A stretch of 64,000 bases of DNA, from assembly GCA_032622095.1 (NCBI GenBank), contig CP136061.1, positions 13,593,287 through 13,657,286 of the forward strand, given 5' to 3'. Made by a program: the position numbers and the translations under genes. Each line of letters starts with the position of its first letter. Positions within the stretch are counted from its first letter, which is position 1. The notes beneath the pieces were generated by a model. The model ran no database searches. It was given only the letters and a program-made list of their open reading frames with translations, and had not been told where the DNA came from. This DNA is from Siphonodentalium dalli. Lineage: Eukaryota > Mollusca > Scaphopoda > Gadilida > Siphonodentaliidae. Shown here in pieces: positions 22,461-33,230 of the stretch.

Positions 22461-22725
22461 GGGCAAGTCATAATGCACATTATTTCGTATATATATATAT
22501 CGAACGGGGTTATTTCAATGATGCGCATGTGTAATAATATGACCGTTATTCCATGAAATGATGCTCATGTGTAATAAGATGACCGTTATTCCGTGAAATG
22601 ATACGCATGTGCAATAAGATGACCGTTATTCCGCGAATATGACCTCCTAATTGTGAATATTAACGAAATAACGGGCAAGTCATAATGCACGTTATTTCGT
22701 ATATATATCGAACGGGGTTATTTCA
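22450..22725. repeat. ~43 bp tandem repeat framed by satellite-like direct repeats
   Basis: Three or four copies of a unit like ATGATGCGCATGTGTAATAA followed by GATGACCGTTATTCC lie at about 22518-22640. On each side is a copy of ACGAAATAACGGGCAAGTCA followed by a TTATTTCGTATATATAT block and CGAACGGGGTTATTTCA (22450-22515 and 22663-22724). The block shares the ACGAAATAACGGG stem with the adjacent satellite. Confidence 0.65.
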
Positions 22726-22867
22726 TTGGGGTTATTGCATTATGGATTACCCCCGTCAACATGTGTCTATCCTTTATGTGTTACCCCCAAAACATTCCGA
22801 GTCACGTTTTGCTAAGCAATTTCACTCCCCAAAAGAAAACCCTTTTCTGGAAGGTTTATAGAGCCTT
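22726..22867. other. Unassigned DNA
   Basis: Short spacer with runs of C and G around TTACCCCCGTCAAC and GTTACCCCCAAAAC. No gene. Confidence 0.3.
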
Positions 22868-23392
22868 GGGGAGATGATGTGGTGTATATATATACTATGG
22901 TTTTAGCCCCGTGTATTTCTTCGCTGATTTTAAATCCTTGCGGAGATAAAATGTTGCATCTGTCCTGTATATATATATATACTATGGTATTAGCCCCGTA
23001 TATTGTCTGTTCGTTCACAAATGGTTTATATAGCATACGGGGTTAATACCATATATAGTATATGCCAGATCTTCTCCCCAATAATCTATATTACTTCGCT
23101 GATTTTAAATCCTTGTGGGGATTAAATGTTGCGCTTCTCCTTTATATATACTATGGTATTAACCCCGTATATATGATATTAAACCATTTTTGAACTTACA
23201 TAAAATATACGGGGCTAATAGCATAGTATATATACAGGACATATGTAACATGTTATCCCCCGCGCAAGGATTTCAAATCAGCGAAATAATATATATTCTT
23301 GTGGAAATGATGTGGTATATATATATACTATGGTTTTAACCCCGTATGCTATATAAACCATTTGTGAACGAACAGACAATATACGGGGCTAA
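22868..23392. repeat. Complex palindrome, left arm and core
   Basis: A block containing CTATGGTATTAGCCCCGTAT, TCGCTGATTTTAAATCC and GTCCTGTATATATA occurs several times in both orientations. The outer left part (22870-23020) is the inverse of the sequence formed by 23370-23392 plus 33108-33230. The 9.7 kb Gypsy element therefore sits inside the right arm of a formerly continuous palindrome. TA-rich hinges are abundant. Confidence 0.75.
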
Positions 23393-23882
23393 TGTAGAGT
23401 AATCACCCCAACCAATACTCTAATGCTCCCTGATACATACTAAACATATATATCTTAACCGATGGGGGGAGACAGGAATATAATCGAACTATAAGTGACC
23501 CCAACCAATTACCAAGGTCATACTCGAAGAGGCCGCGACCTATGGGTTATGCAAGTCTAACCACAAAGGATGGATAGTCTTAGGTAATAATTCCCAGTTC
23601 ACCCATGGGTCAGTACAGACAAAGCGATGCACTAATGACTGCTACCAGTCATTAGCGATATATAAACCAGACATTAATCTACTCTTCAATGAGTTTCGGC
23701 TCTTCAGACTAATTGGCAGGCATCAACATCAGGCCGCTAATTAATAAGCGACGCTTTCGGTCGTTCTATGACATCTATGATTGATTCACAATTATGTATC
23801 ATTTACCATCACAAGCTGTTGACTATACATTGATATTAGATGTGAATAAATGATATACAAGAACTGACTTCATTCTTCCACA
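23393..23882 (+). repeat. 5' LTR of Gypsy element
   Basis: 490 bp, TG...CA ends. A TATA-like ATATATAAA lies at 23658-23666 and AATAAA at 23845-23850, giving plausible U3/R/U5 landmarks. It differs from the 3' LTR at four visible sites (for example CCATGGGTC against CCATGTGTC, and CAAAGCGATG against CAAAGAGATG). The bases just inside (TAGATGAAATGATGCC) do not give the usual TGG tRNA primer site. Confidence 0.95.
23658..23666 (+). promoter_or_regulatory. TATA box-like element in 5' LTR
   Basis: ATATATAAA about 185 bp before the LTR polyadenylation signal AATAAA (23845-23850). Spacing and order fit an LTR promoter. The same pair occurs in the 3' LTR. Not experimentally supported. Confidence 0.5.
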
Positions 23883-23960
23883 TAGATGAAATGATGCCGT
23901 TAAGCAGTTCTGCGTCTCACTACTAGACAACTTGAAGTCTCGGCCACTAAACGATCAAAA

Positions 23961-24210
23961 CCAAAGTAAAATACAGAAGATTGCTGCCAAAACAAAGAAA
24001 AATACAGAAGATAGCAGCCAACACAAAAAGAAAAAACTTTATAAAATTGCTACAGAAGATTGCTGCCAAAACAAAGAAAAATACAGAAGATAGCAGCCAA
24101 ACCAAAGAGAAAAAACTTTATAAAATTGCTACAGAACATTGCTGCCAAAACAAAGAAAATACAGAAGATAGCAGCAAAAATAAAGACAACCTTATAAATT
24201 GCCTACGAAG
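23961..24210 (+). repeat. ~78 bp tandem repeat in the Gypsy leader, three copies
   Basis: ATTGCTGCCAAAACAAAGAA recurs at about 23979, 24058 and 24135, with an ATACAGAAGATAGCAGCCAA block and an AAAAAACTTTATAAAATTGC block in each period. It lies between the 5' LTR and gag. The 165-codon open frame over it (23981-24478) is Lys/Gln/Asn-rich because of the repeat and is not called as a protein. Confidence 0.8.
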
Positions 24211-24483
24211 ACCACAGCCAGAAGAAGATAACATAGGCGAAAAAGAGAAGAAAAGACGAAAGAATCAAAGACAACAACAAAACAAACAATTTGAACTCGG
24301 CAGTTGTGACAGTCAGCTATTCATAGGATTTGGTGAGTCAAACTTTTTCATTTTTGCCAGATGTGCGTTTTCACACCTTGTTAGAGGCTTGATTATTAAC
24401 ACCCAATTCCACCCTAAAATTTTCGCGTGGTATGGCCCTTGCCCCCAAACAATTTTCAAATCAAACACATTTAATTAACTTTC

Positions 24484-25624
24484 ATGGAACCCCCGCCACC
24501 CGAATCCGTAGAATATTCTAACCAAGATAGTTTATTTAATCGAACTTTCAATATGGAACGAGAATGCCACCTACACGCGGCCAGTAATTCAAACATGCAA
24601 GACAAAAATATACCAAATCCCTCCTTTCAAATGCCGAGCGCACAAGACACACAGAATACCCTCATATCTCAATTAACGCGAGAAATAGGTCAATTTAACA
24701 TGACAATGCGTGAGACTTCTGCCGCCACCCATTCACAGGCCACAGTATCTGCCATTATAGGTATGAACGCAGTGGTTACATCATTTGATGGCAAACCATC
24801 AGAAGTTTCAAATTGGATGCACGAAATTGAGAAATATTCTTCGACACTTGGGGCAGAGGACGAAATAATAATTAAAATAGCGGCCCAGACAAGTCGTTCA
24901 TCTGTTTCCGAATTCGTGCAACGATACACCAATGACAATACGGTTAACGGCACACTAACGGTCACATGGCCTGATTTGAAAGCGCAGTTGCGATCCCGTT
25001 TCAGCGCGATAAGTGACGCACCACAGGCTCTGGCCATGTTGCGAACATTAAAACAAACACACCAGGAAACACTACCTATGTTTGCAGAGAGAATTCGATC
25101 ACTCGCAAACACTGCCTTTATTGATGAAATAAATACACAGGCGGTACAAACACAATTGGTAACATTTTTTTGCGGATGGCATACGCGATGACCATATCAA
25201 ATACACTTTAATTAAAGATGACCCAACGTCGCTCGACCGTGCCACAGAGATCGCAATGAAACAAATGAACATTAAACAGAGGTTCAAACTTCGCTATGGT
25301 GATAGAACATCGAGGTCAAATGAACAACACCAAATACACGACTCCTTCCCACAACCCATGGAGGTTGACCATTTTAGGCGACGTCCCATACTATGGAAAC
25401 CGCGCAATAATATATCTAATAGCTATGCAACTAACAAACCAATGCACCGCGCAAATCATCAGCAAAACCCCCCATTCAGAATGCCATCCAATTTTCAGAA
25501 TACTAACTTTAATAAACAAAGCAAATACATCCGCCAGGATCGAGTAAACAATATAGACTACAACTCAAACCGGCCAAACTTCTCAAATAAAATGAAACGC
25601 CAGTTTTGCACACATGTAGGATGA
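24484..25624 (+). pseudogene. Gypsy gag (matrix/capsid), frameshifted, degenerate zinc knuckle
   Basis: The frame from ATG 24484 (MEPPPPESVEYSNQDSLFN) carries a capsid-like core: VTSFDGKPSEVSNWMHEIEK, WPDLKAQLRSRFS and LRTLKQTHQETLPMFAERIR. This matches the retrotransposon gag family. At a T7 run near 25170 the frame breaks (the open frame ends at 25191), and capsid similarity continues in another frame (DDPTSLDRATEIAMKQMN, 25256-25624). The end of that frame reads QFCTHVG and stops. The surrounding bases resemble a CCHC zinc knuckle that has lost its second Cys and one base. Gag of this family packages element RNA into cytoplasmic particles. Confidence 0.88.
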
Positions 25625-25691
25625 ACAACCACGATATACGAAATTGCCGAAGACGCATAGCCAATAATAAACATTATTTAAACATGTAAGA

Positions 25692-25949
25692 ATGTCTTTG
25701 AAGAAGCCGCAAGGACATTCTAAAAATCATAATCATCATCATCATAATACATCATATCACAGCGCGAGATACCAAAACAAAGCCTTATTCAAGACACCCT
25801 CAAACGATAGGACCATAAATAAATGTGCACCTAATTACCAGAAGCTAAGCAATTCTGCAATTAAACCAGCTGCCAATACCCTGACCGCCAGAACACACGT
25901 GTTGCTACAAACGAACACAGACTTCGTTCAGACCAGGGCAATAAATTGA
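25692..25949 (+). pseudogene. Gypsy gag C-terminal or gag-pro linker segment
   Basis: An 85-codon frame, His/Asn-rich (KNHNHHHHNTSYHSARYQNK), between the zinc-knuckle region and the protease. It ends where the protease frame opens (overlap at 25946-25949), in the -1 frame relative to it. It could be the gag C-terminus with a gag-pro frameshift, or decayed linker. No catalytic motif is present. Confidence 0.45.
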
Positions 25950-26563
25950 AACCTAATACATCTTATCATGCTGATACGAGCATGAACAAACACGTGCATT
26001 CTCCAATTATAAATAGAAATTCCGCTGGTCGCGTTATAACAGATATGAATAAACGATTACATAAGATCGTTCCCAAACAAAAGGACATTAATAGTGAAGT
26101 AAACACTAAAACTCGAAACCAACGACAAGCTAATCGAATTGCAACGGTTTACCAAAATAATAATAATAATGAGCCGAGTAAAAACTGTCAAAGTATAAAT
26201 AACCAGTCTGAACAGATGCAATTGCATACATTACCTAAACTCAAATACCATGCAGAGATTGCACAAGGACTGCAACAGCAAACGCCTTGTTCAACAATTA
26301 TTAAAATTGGTAACCAACGCATTAGGGCATTACTTGACTCTGGGGCAAGTACAAGTTGCTTAAAATATGACGTATATCGCTCCCTTCCAAACAAGCCCCC
26401 GTTAATAAAAGAAAAAATAATTCTGACCTCAGCAACAGGCCAAAATATGCAAGTATACGGCAGTATACATTTGCCCTTCAAAATTGGATCAATGTCATTA
26501 GTACATAAATTCTTTATATTACCCAACCTAGCAAGATCAGCGATTTTTGGTCGCGATTTTTGA
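25946..26563 (+). pseudogene. Gypsy aspartic protease (retropepsin)
   Basis: After a basic, Asn-rich linker the frame reaches IRALLDSGASTSCLKYDVY with the retropepsin active site DSGAS (residues about 128-132). A flap-like segment follows (LTSATGQNMQVYGSIHLPF), and then the domain end, ARSAIFGRDF. The next codon is TGA (26561-26563), after which the same frame continues straight into the RT polyprotein. Protease and RT are therefore separated by a single in-frame stop and no frameshift. The enzyme would cut Gag-Pol into mature proteins. Confidence 0.88.
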
Positions 26564-28852
26564 ACAGACAAACATGTAAGACTCTATTTCGATTTGAATG
26601 CATTTAGAGTAGGCAACAAAACATTTCCCATGTTACAGGATTTACATATAGCATCATTGCTACGTTCGCGGCAAGATATCAAATTACCACCCCATTCATG
26701 TGCATTGGTGAACACAAAAATAATTGGTACACCAGACATGTATGAAACACCATATCTTGGAGTAAGTCACGCCGATATCGGCATATTTAAGGATGAACCT
26801 AATGTGTCCATTATGGACGGGATAGTTTCTGCATCAAAACGAGATATACCGGTCATGATCATGAATAATTCAGACTCGTATATGTCTATATTTAAATGTA
26901 ATATAGTTGCGAAAACACATGGCCTAAGTTCAGACCAGATCTGTCAAACAAAGGCTAAGGTACCCACCACAAATAAAATGAATGATTCTCAAGAAGTATT
27001 TAGTATAGAAAATCAAACAAATATATATAAGGCTGGCCAGAAACCTTTCAAATTGGACGATATATGTGCCCCCGACCACCACACAATTGAACTACTTGGA
27101 CTGGTCTCCCAATATCAAGATGTGTTTACAAACGATCCAAATAAGGTAGGATTTTGCGATAAAATAGTCATGCGTGTTGATACCAAACCAGATGCAGAAC
27201 CTATCTTTTGTCGTGCGTATCCTACTCCATTACATAGACGCGAACACATCGAAAAAGCACTTCAAAAATTATTAGATGCTGGTATTATAAAGAAAACTAC
27301 AAACGCGAGTTGGTCATTCCCTGCCTTATTGATCCGTAAGGGAATCGTAGATCCTAATGGAAATCAAAATTATAGACTATGTATAGACCTGAGAAAGCTA
27401 AATAAAATCACCGTCCCATTACGATGGTACCTCCCCTCTTTTACCGAAGTTTCAAGCCGCCTCCAAAAATCCAAAGTTTTTTCCACAATCGACATTAGCC
27501 AAGCTTATCATGTTATCGGTGTTCTCAAAGAACATCAAGAAAAGTTAACTATGAACACAGATTTCGGTTTGTTTTCTTTCACAAGGGCCCCATTTGGCTA
27601 TTGCAACTCGAGCGCAACGTTTTTGACATTAATCCATAAAGCATTGGAAGGGTTAAGTTTTGTTGACAGCTTCGTCGACGATTTAATTTGTCACAGCGAA
27701 ACGGAGGCCCTCCATAAACAGCACCTCAAAATAGTATTCGAACGACTCAGAGAGTATGGATTAGTAGCACGATTAACAAAGTCCCAATTTTATATGAAAG
27801 AAGTAACATTTTTAGGGCATATCGTATCACAAAATGGAACGCGCCCAGATCCCGCCAAAGTTAAAGCCATACAAGATGTGCCGGCCCCAACATCAGTGAA
27901 AGAAGTCCGTAGAGTATTAGGGATTTTTAATTTTTATCGGAACTATTGTAAAGATTTCTCCGACACTGCTGCATCATTAATTAAAATGACTGCTCGTTAC
28001 GCAAAATTTGCATGGTCCGAAGAATGTCAAAATGCTTTTGATACACTAAAACAAAATTTGCTTAAAGTACCTACTCTGGCCTACCCTGATAGGAACAGGA
28101 AAATGATCTTATATTGCGATGCATCAATGCATTCAGTGGGGGGATCATTAGTCCAGCCATACCCAGAAAACAAATTAGAAACTGATATCAAACCCCCGGA
28201 ATTTCCAATTTGCTTTGTTAGCAAAAAGTTGAATCACTCTCAACGAAATTACAGTACCACAGAGCGCGAAGCACTCGCCATATATGTATGTCTAAAGAAA
28301 CTCAATTTCTATCTAGAGGGATCAGACGTAGAAATACGAACAGATCATTTACCCCTAGTTTCTATGTTTCAAAATACTCAGATGGCCAATAAACGTATTC
28401 AAAAATGGTTTATTGAAATTTCCGCATACAATTCAAAAATTACCTATATACAAGGGTCCGAAAACATTGCCGCTGACTTTTTTTCCCGAGTGGACCCGAC
28501 AAACCAACAGAGTATGTCAGAGTGTTCAGTGGAGAGCGAAGAGAAAACGCCATATGACATAGCGATCAATGACGGATCACTAAACATATTAGATTCACAG
28601 AAAATAAAAAATTACGTCACGACAATAGGTAAACAAAAAGTGCATACGTTGCCCGACACTATATTAATTTCCGAAAATGAACAACTGAATGTACCTACCA
28701 ATATCGAAGAAATGCAAAAAGAGGACCATATTATATCAGACATAATTCGCAAATTAAAATCCGATAAACCACCCGAAAAGATAACAAAGCAATATATATT
28801 GAAAGACGGAATTCTATACTATATGTCCCGGAAAAGCAGACTAAGCAGATAA
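26564..28852 (+). pseudogene. Gypsy reverse transcriptase and RNase H
   Basis: The frame is continuous for about 760 codons (first ATG 26594). RT motifs in order: YRLCIDLRKLNKITVPLRWY, FSTIDISQAYHVIGVLKEHQ with the first catalytic Asp, FTRAPFGYCNSSATF, and SFVDDLICHS as the YxDD-type catalytic motif (here FVDD). A tether follows with FLGHIVSQNGTRPDPAKVKA. The RNase H domain has ILYCDASMHSVGGSLVQ, TTEREALAIYVCLKKLNFYL and IRTDHLPLVSMF, giving the D-E-D set. The frame then enters the integrase spacer and ends at 28852 through a one-base shift near 28826. These domains convert element RNA to DNA. Confidence 0.93.
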
Positions 28853-30387
28853 TTTCTGAATATCATATTGTCGGTCATTATGGATCCCAACGAATGTACC
28901 ATACCATACGTTTGCGATATTATTGGCCACGAATGTTCCCAATGATAGTCAGTTTCGCCAACAATTGCCACATTTGTAAACAAAGAAATCAAAACACTGC
29001 CCGTATTCCAAATCAAATGACGGACATACCGAGCCGACCAGGGGAAATGATCGCGATAGATTTAATGGGAAAATTTAACCCACCCACAGCCAGCGGCAAT
29101 TCCTACATTTTAACGGTCATAGATTTATTCAGTTTACACAAAATGGCATATGAGCTTCCCACAAAACATGCAGAAGTGGTCGCTGAAAGACTTATGACTC
29201 AGTATTTCACCATATTTGGTTATCCCGCTTGTCTGGTATCAGATAATGGCAGTGACGTATGCAGTGAGGTATTCAAAATAATATCTAACTACTATGTTAT
29301 TCAGCATCGCAAGACCTCGTTCTATGCGCCTTTCAGCAACGGATCAAGCGAACGATCTCATCGCGACTACAATGGAATATTAGCCAAATTAACTGAAGGA
29401 AATCCAACATCATGGGACCTATTTCTCAATTTCGCATCAGAAGCCATGAATTGTCATGTCTCAGCAACGACTCAATTTTCTCCATATTTTTTAACTTTCT
29501 GCAGACACCCCCAAATAAATATTGACAAGATACTGACACCGCGACAGAAATACACGGGTGAATGCCTCATTCAACAGTTACTAGAGAAGCAGCACTTCGC
29601 ATTTCAATTAGTTAAACAAAATATGAAACAAGTCAAGACGAAACGAAACGAAAACAGTAAAGGTAAAATACCGGAATTTCCCATAGGTTCCCAGGTCTAT
29701 GTTAAGAATCACAGACAAACCCATAAACTAGGTATGAAATATGATCCATTTTGGGTGATAATTAAACAAACAGGACCAGTTTCATATGTGATTCGTAATC
29801 AAATTACAGGCAGTTTATCTAAAAGTCATGCCAAACATTTAAAATTAGCGACAACTAAATGGCATACACCACAATTACAAGAGAACCAGAAAGTTCGGAA
29901 AAGCAGATTTGTATTCCCACATAATTCATCAACACAAAGCTCAGATGCTGATATATCGAGTAATAGTAACAATTCGGACACCGAAAATGAGAACCATGAG
30001 ACAGCCCCCTTAACACAGTTAATACGACAAAACCGCGTCATCCGGGACGGATCGGATTCAAATGAACCAGTGCCCCTACCAGAGATGGCACATAAGTTAG
30101 TAGCATCAAAACGCGAACATGAAAAACAATCATTTTCATCAACCGAACCATATAACCCTTATGAAATGCTAACTCAAAACGATGAAGCAAGAATGTACAA
30201 TGCTAGTTCATCAACCGAGCCATACAATCCGTATGACATGTCAACCCAACAATTAGTACAACAAAACAAGCGTAAAAGCAAGTCCAGTTGCGATACATAT
30301 AACATGTCAACCGAAAATTATGATCCTTTCAATATAACCACTCAAACCGACAAAAATAGCACAGACGAACAGAGCATGTCGATATAG
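28823..30387 (+). pseudogene. Gypsy integrase with repetitive C-terminal tail
   Basis: The frame continues the RT polyprotein in another register. The zinc-binding HHCC part is YHIVGHYG... and NCHICKQRNQ. The DDE core shows IAIDLMGKF, LVSDNGSDV and FSNGSSERSHRDYNG. A C-terminal SH3-like segment (GSQVYVKNHRQTHKLGMKYD) follows. The tail carries three imperfect copies of STEPYNPYxMxTQ (near 30140, 30215 and 30310), the last reading STENYDPFNITTQ. All three catalytic acidic residues are visible. The domain would join element DNA to the genome, but this copy is disconnected from RT by a frameshift. Confidence 0.9.
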
Positions 30388-32594
30388 GAAAATTAAATAT
30401 TTACACAACTACCATACTTAGATAACATACATAATCATAAAATCAACTAACCTCATAAACTCAACTCTATATCCAAAAGCACGAAACGAAAACAGTTCAC
30501 ACATGTATAAACTTTAACTGAATAAAACTCAACAACTTAACTCCAGGAAACAAACTGACAAAGTAAAAATTACCAACTTCTAACAAAGACGACCAGATCT
30601 ATACCGCGCGAAATGCAAGGAATATTATTGGACTATCTCGACCTATCATAAATAAATAGCACCCTGTCGTAAAAAGACACAATACAAAGAGAGAATTGTC
30701 ATCGCGCAAAACCAGGACTGCCAGACCATGTGCAGTGCATGTAACACGATATGGCAATCACACACGCACCAAGTGGTGACATATGTCTTTTCACCAACCC
30801 GCCCAGATGCACAAAATCGAGGCTTAATTAATCAAAGAAACCGATCTGAACTATACAAAGTGGGTTGGCCAATAAAACAGACATCTAACGCCGAACCATG
30901 TACCGGTATATATCACGCACATGGCCCCCCTCACAGCAAGGCAATATTTCATCTCCAGCAAGTTATAACCTGGCGGCCAACACGCTTTATTATCGCCTCA
31001 ATCAACAATTCGGGAGACGCGAATAACTTCGGCCTCTTCAAATTTCAGGCGAATCGCATGCATTAATTTAAATGCTAAATCAAAGCAAGAAACATGAAGC
31101 ATTTCCACTCATACAAGTTTAGATGCCAAGTTCATAATTTGTCAGACCGTGTTGCGTCATTAGCACTCAGATAATAGCATGTGTCACGGCGGACACAGAG
31201 ACTAATTAAATTATTCACGCCCCATCTTCGGAATAATTATCACAGACACCGAATAAGCAATTACGTCATAATGAATCGTGTTAATCACCCCAACGGTAAA
31301 CCCTTAATTTGATATCATACACTTAATCACGCGTAGTTACCACCCTGTGTTCAATCCAATGCAATAGCGACGATTCATGCGCAAAATCATCGCTAATCTG
31401 GCCGGGTAAAAAGTGGATCATTAAATGGATCCCGTACAGAAGTGCAGTCAAAGTCTGATCAACTTCGATTCCACATAGATCAAATGAACAAGTATAGAGG
31501 CCAGGAAACGCATCTCAACACATACGCGTAACGACTCTTCATATAAACATATCATGATTCATTATACTCCCAAAGATAGCTTTACCGGTTCAAGTTATCC
31601 AAATAATCACAATTATATACCGCTTGTAAAATATCTTCATCTCAAGTGTCAAAATCGCCCCACGCTACATCGACAAATACAATTGTCACATGGCGGGGTA
31701 TGACAATAACATAGGCTGAAATGATGGCCTACATTAAGGGACAAGCGCACATATATCAGTATATAACTTTAATTGTGATGTAGCAATGACAAGCATCAAT
31801 GATGACCGAATCAATCGATATTTTAACCGTACGCGCGCGATGTATAACTTCAAACCCAAGTACCCAGTTGATATCGTACTCCAGTATAAATCATACGACA
31901 TTATGTGAAAACAGATTTATTTCTATCTCAACCACAAATAAATATCACATGAATGCAAATGGCAGCCCATGTTTGAAGCAATCGCACAAATCCCAATATT
32001 TTTATATAAAAAGCACGACTAACAACAGAGCCTACACCCTCCCTCAATATTTAAACCAATTGAGTCCCACCCGAATCATTTTAATTATGTAACAGTTCTC
32101 CCGATTTTTTTGTATTATCATACAATGTTAATCATTATTATCCAACCCCATTTCCAAGTCATTACAACCGAATGCCTCCAAAAATACAAGCTTTGCAAAC
32201 GCACATCTTATCGCAATAATGAAACAGTTTGTCCACAAGCCAGGAGCCGGAAGTGGACATTAGCGCTCGCCAATCGAGCACATCCATGAACTCTTGAACG
32301 AAGTATCGTTCACCCACTGATTGTTCAACATAATTATTATTGCATTACATGTATTCTAATGTCATTTATATTGATACCCTTTATATTATCACACTCATGT
32401 TACCTCATCATGCCAACTCTCTTCATAATGCAAATGGCTTCTACATGTACATAGATATATATATTCAATTTATACAATTGTTTATGATGACAACACGTCG
32501 TAACTTATATGCACAGGCAACCCTTGAATCAACTCATTGTCCAAGCATACCGAAGTACCAAACCCCTAGATTTTAACACTAGTAGTCAAAATCT
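30388..32594 (+). other. 2.2 kb non-coding 3' region of the Gypsy element
   Basis: Between integrase and the polypurine tract no env-like frame is seen. The longest open frames (30728-31066 and 31799-32092) lack a signal peptide, a transmembrane segment or recognisable similarity. Such long 3' spacers can carry regulatory sequence or a decayed ORF. Confidence 0.6.
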
Positions 32595-32608
32595 GAAAAT
32601 AAGGGGGA
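32595..32608 (+). other. Polypurine tract of Gypsy element
   Basis: GAAAATAAGGGGGA ends 5 bases before the 3' LTR (TGTAGAG at 32614). Position and composition fit the plus-strand primer for reverse transcription, with a single T interrupting the purines. Confidence 0.75.
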
Positions 32609-32613
32609 CCCTA

Positions 32614-33103
32614 TGTAGAGTAATCACCCCAACCAATACTCTAATGCTCCCTGATACATACTAAACATATATATCTTAACCGATGGGGGGAGACAGGAAT
32701 ATAATCGAACTATAAGTGACCCCAACCAATTACCAAGGTCATACTCGAAGAGGCCGCGACCTATGGGTTATGCAAGTCTAACCACAAAGGATGGATAGTC
32801 TTAGGTAATAATTCCCAGTTCACCCATGTGTCAGTACAGACAAAGAGATGCACTAATGACTGCTACCAGCCATTAGCGATATATAAACCGGACATTAATC
32901 TACTCTTCAATGAGTTTCGGCTCTTCAGACTAATTGGCAGGCATCAACATCAGGCCGCTAATTAATAAGCGACGCTTTCGGTCGTTCTATGACATCTATG
33001 ATTGATTCACAATTATGTATCATTTACCATCACAAGCTGTTGACTATACATTGATATTAGATGTGAATAAATGATATACAAGAACTGACTTCATTCTTCC
33101 ACA
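32614..33103 (+). repeat. 3' LTR of Gypsy element
   Basis: 490 bp, same length as the 5' LTR, with four visible base differences. It is followed by the CTAA target duplication (33104-33107) and then the continuation of the interrupted palindrome (TACCATAGTATATATACAGG). Confidence 0.95.
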
Positions 33104-33107
33104 CTAA

Positions 33108-33230
33108 TACCATAGTATATATACAGGACAGATGCAACATTTTATCTCCGCAAGGATTTAAAATCAGCGAAGACATACACGGGGCTAAAACCATAGTAAA
33201 AATATGCCACATCATCTCCCCATATTGCCG
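33108..33230. repeat. Palindrome right arm, distal part
   Basis: Inverse of about 22870-22988: ACCATAGTATATATACAGGA, then CTCCGCAAGGATTTAAAATC, then CACGGGGCTAAAACCATAG. It was separated from its proximal part by the Gypsy insertion. Similarity to the other arm ends near 33230. Confidence 0.75.

Larger units (their letters stand above)
23393..33103 (+). mobile_element. Ty3/Gypsy LTR retrotransposon, 9.71 kb, young LTRs, broken gag-pol
   Basis: Two 490 bp LTRs (23393-23882 and 32614-33103), starting TGTAGAG and ending CTTCCACA, enclose gag, protease, RT-RNase H and integrase in the Ty3/Gypsy order. The insertion is flanked by CTAA (23389-23392 and 33104-33107). The empty site, with a single CTAA in inverted form, survives in the other palindrome arm at 22990-22993. 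The LTRs differ at four positions that I can count (about 99.2% identical). The internal frames carry several shifts and one in-frame stop, so this copy is probably not autonomous. Confidence 0.95.

Noticed and set aside
23883-23905. tRNA primer-binding site after the 5' LTR
   Set aside because: The bases following the LTR do not start with TGG and I cannot match them to a tRNA 3' end from memory.
23981-24478. 165-codon Lys/Gln-rich ORF before gag
   Set aside because: It covers the 78 bp leader tandem repeat; gag similarity begins only at 24484.
30728-32092. Possible env gene of the Gypsy element
   Set aside because: No signal peptide, transmembrane segment, cleavage site or recognisable similarity in the open frames.
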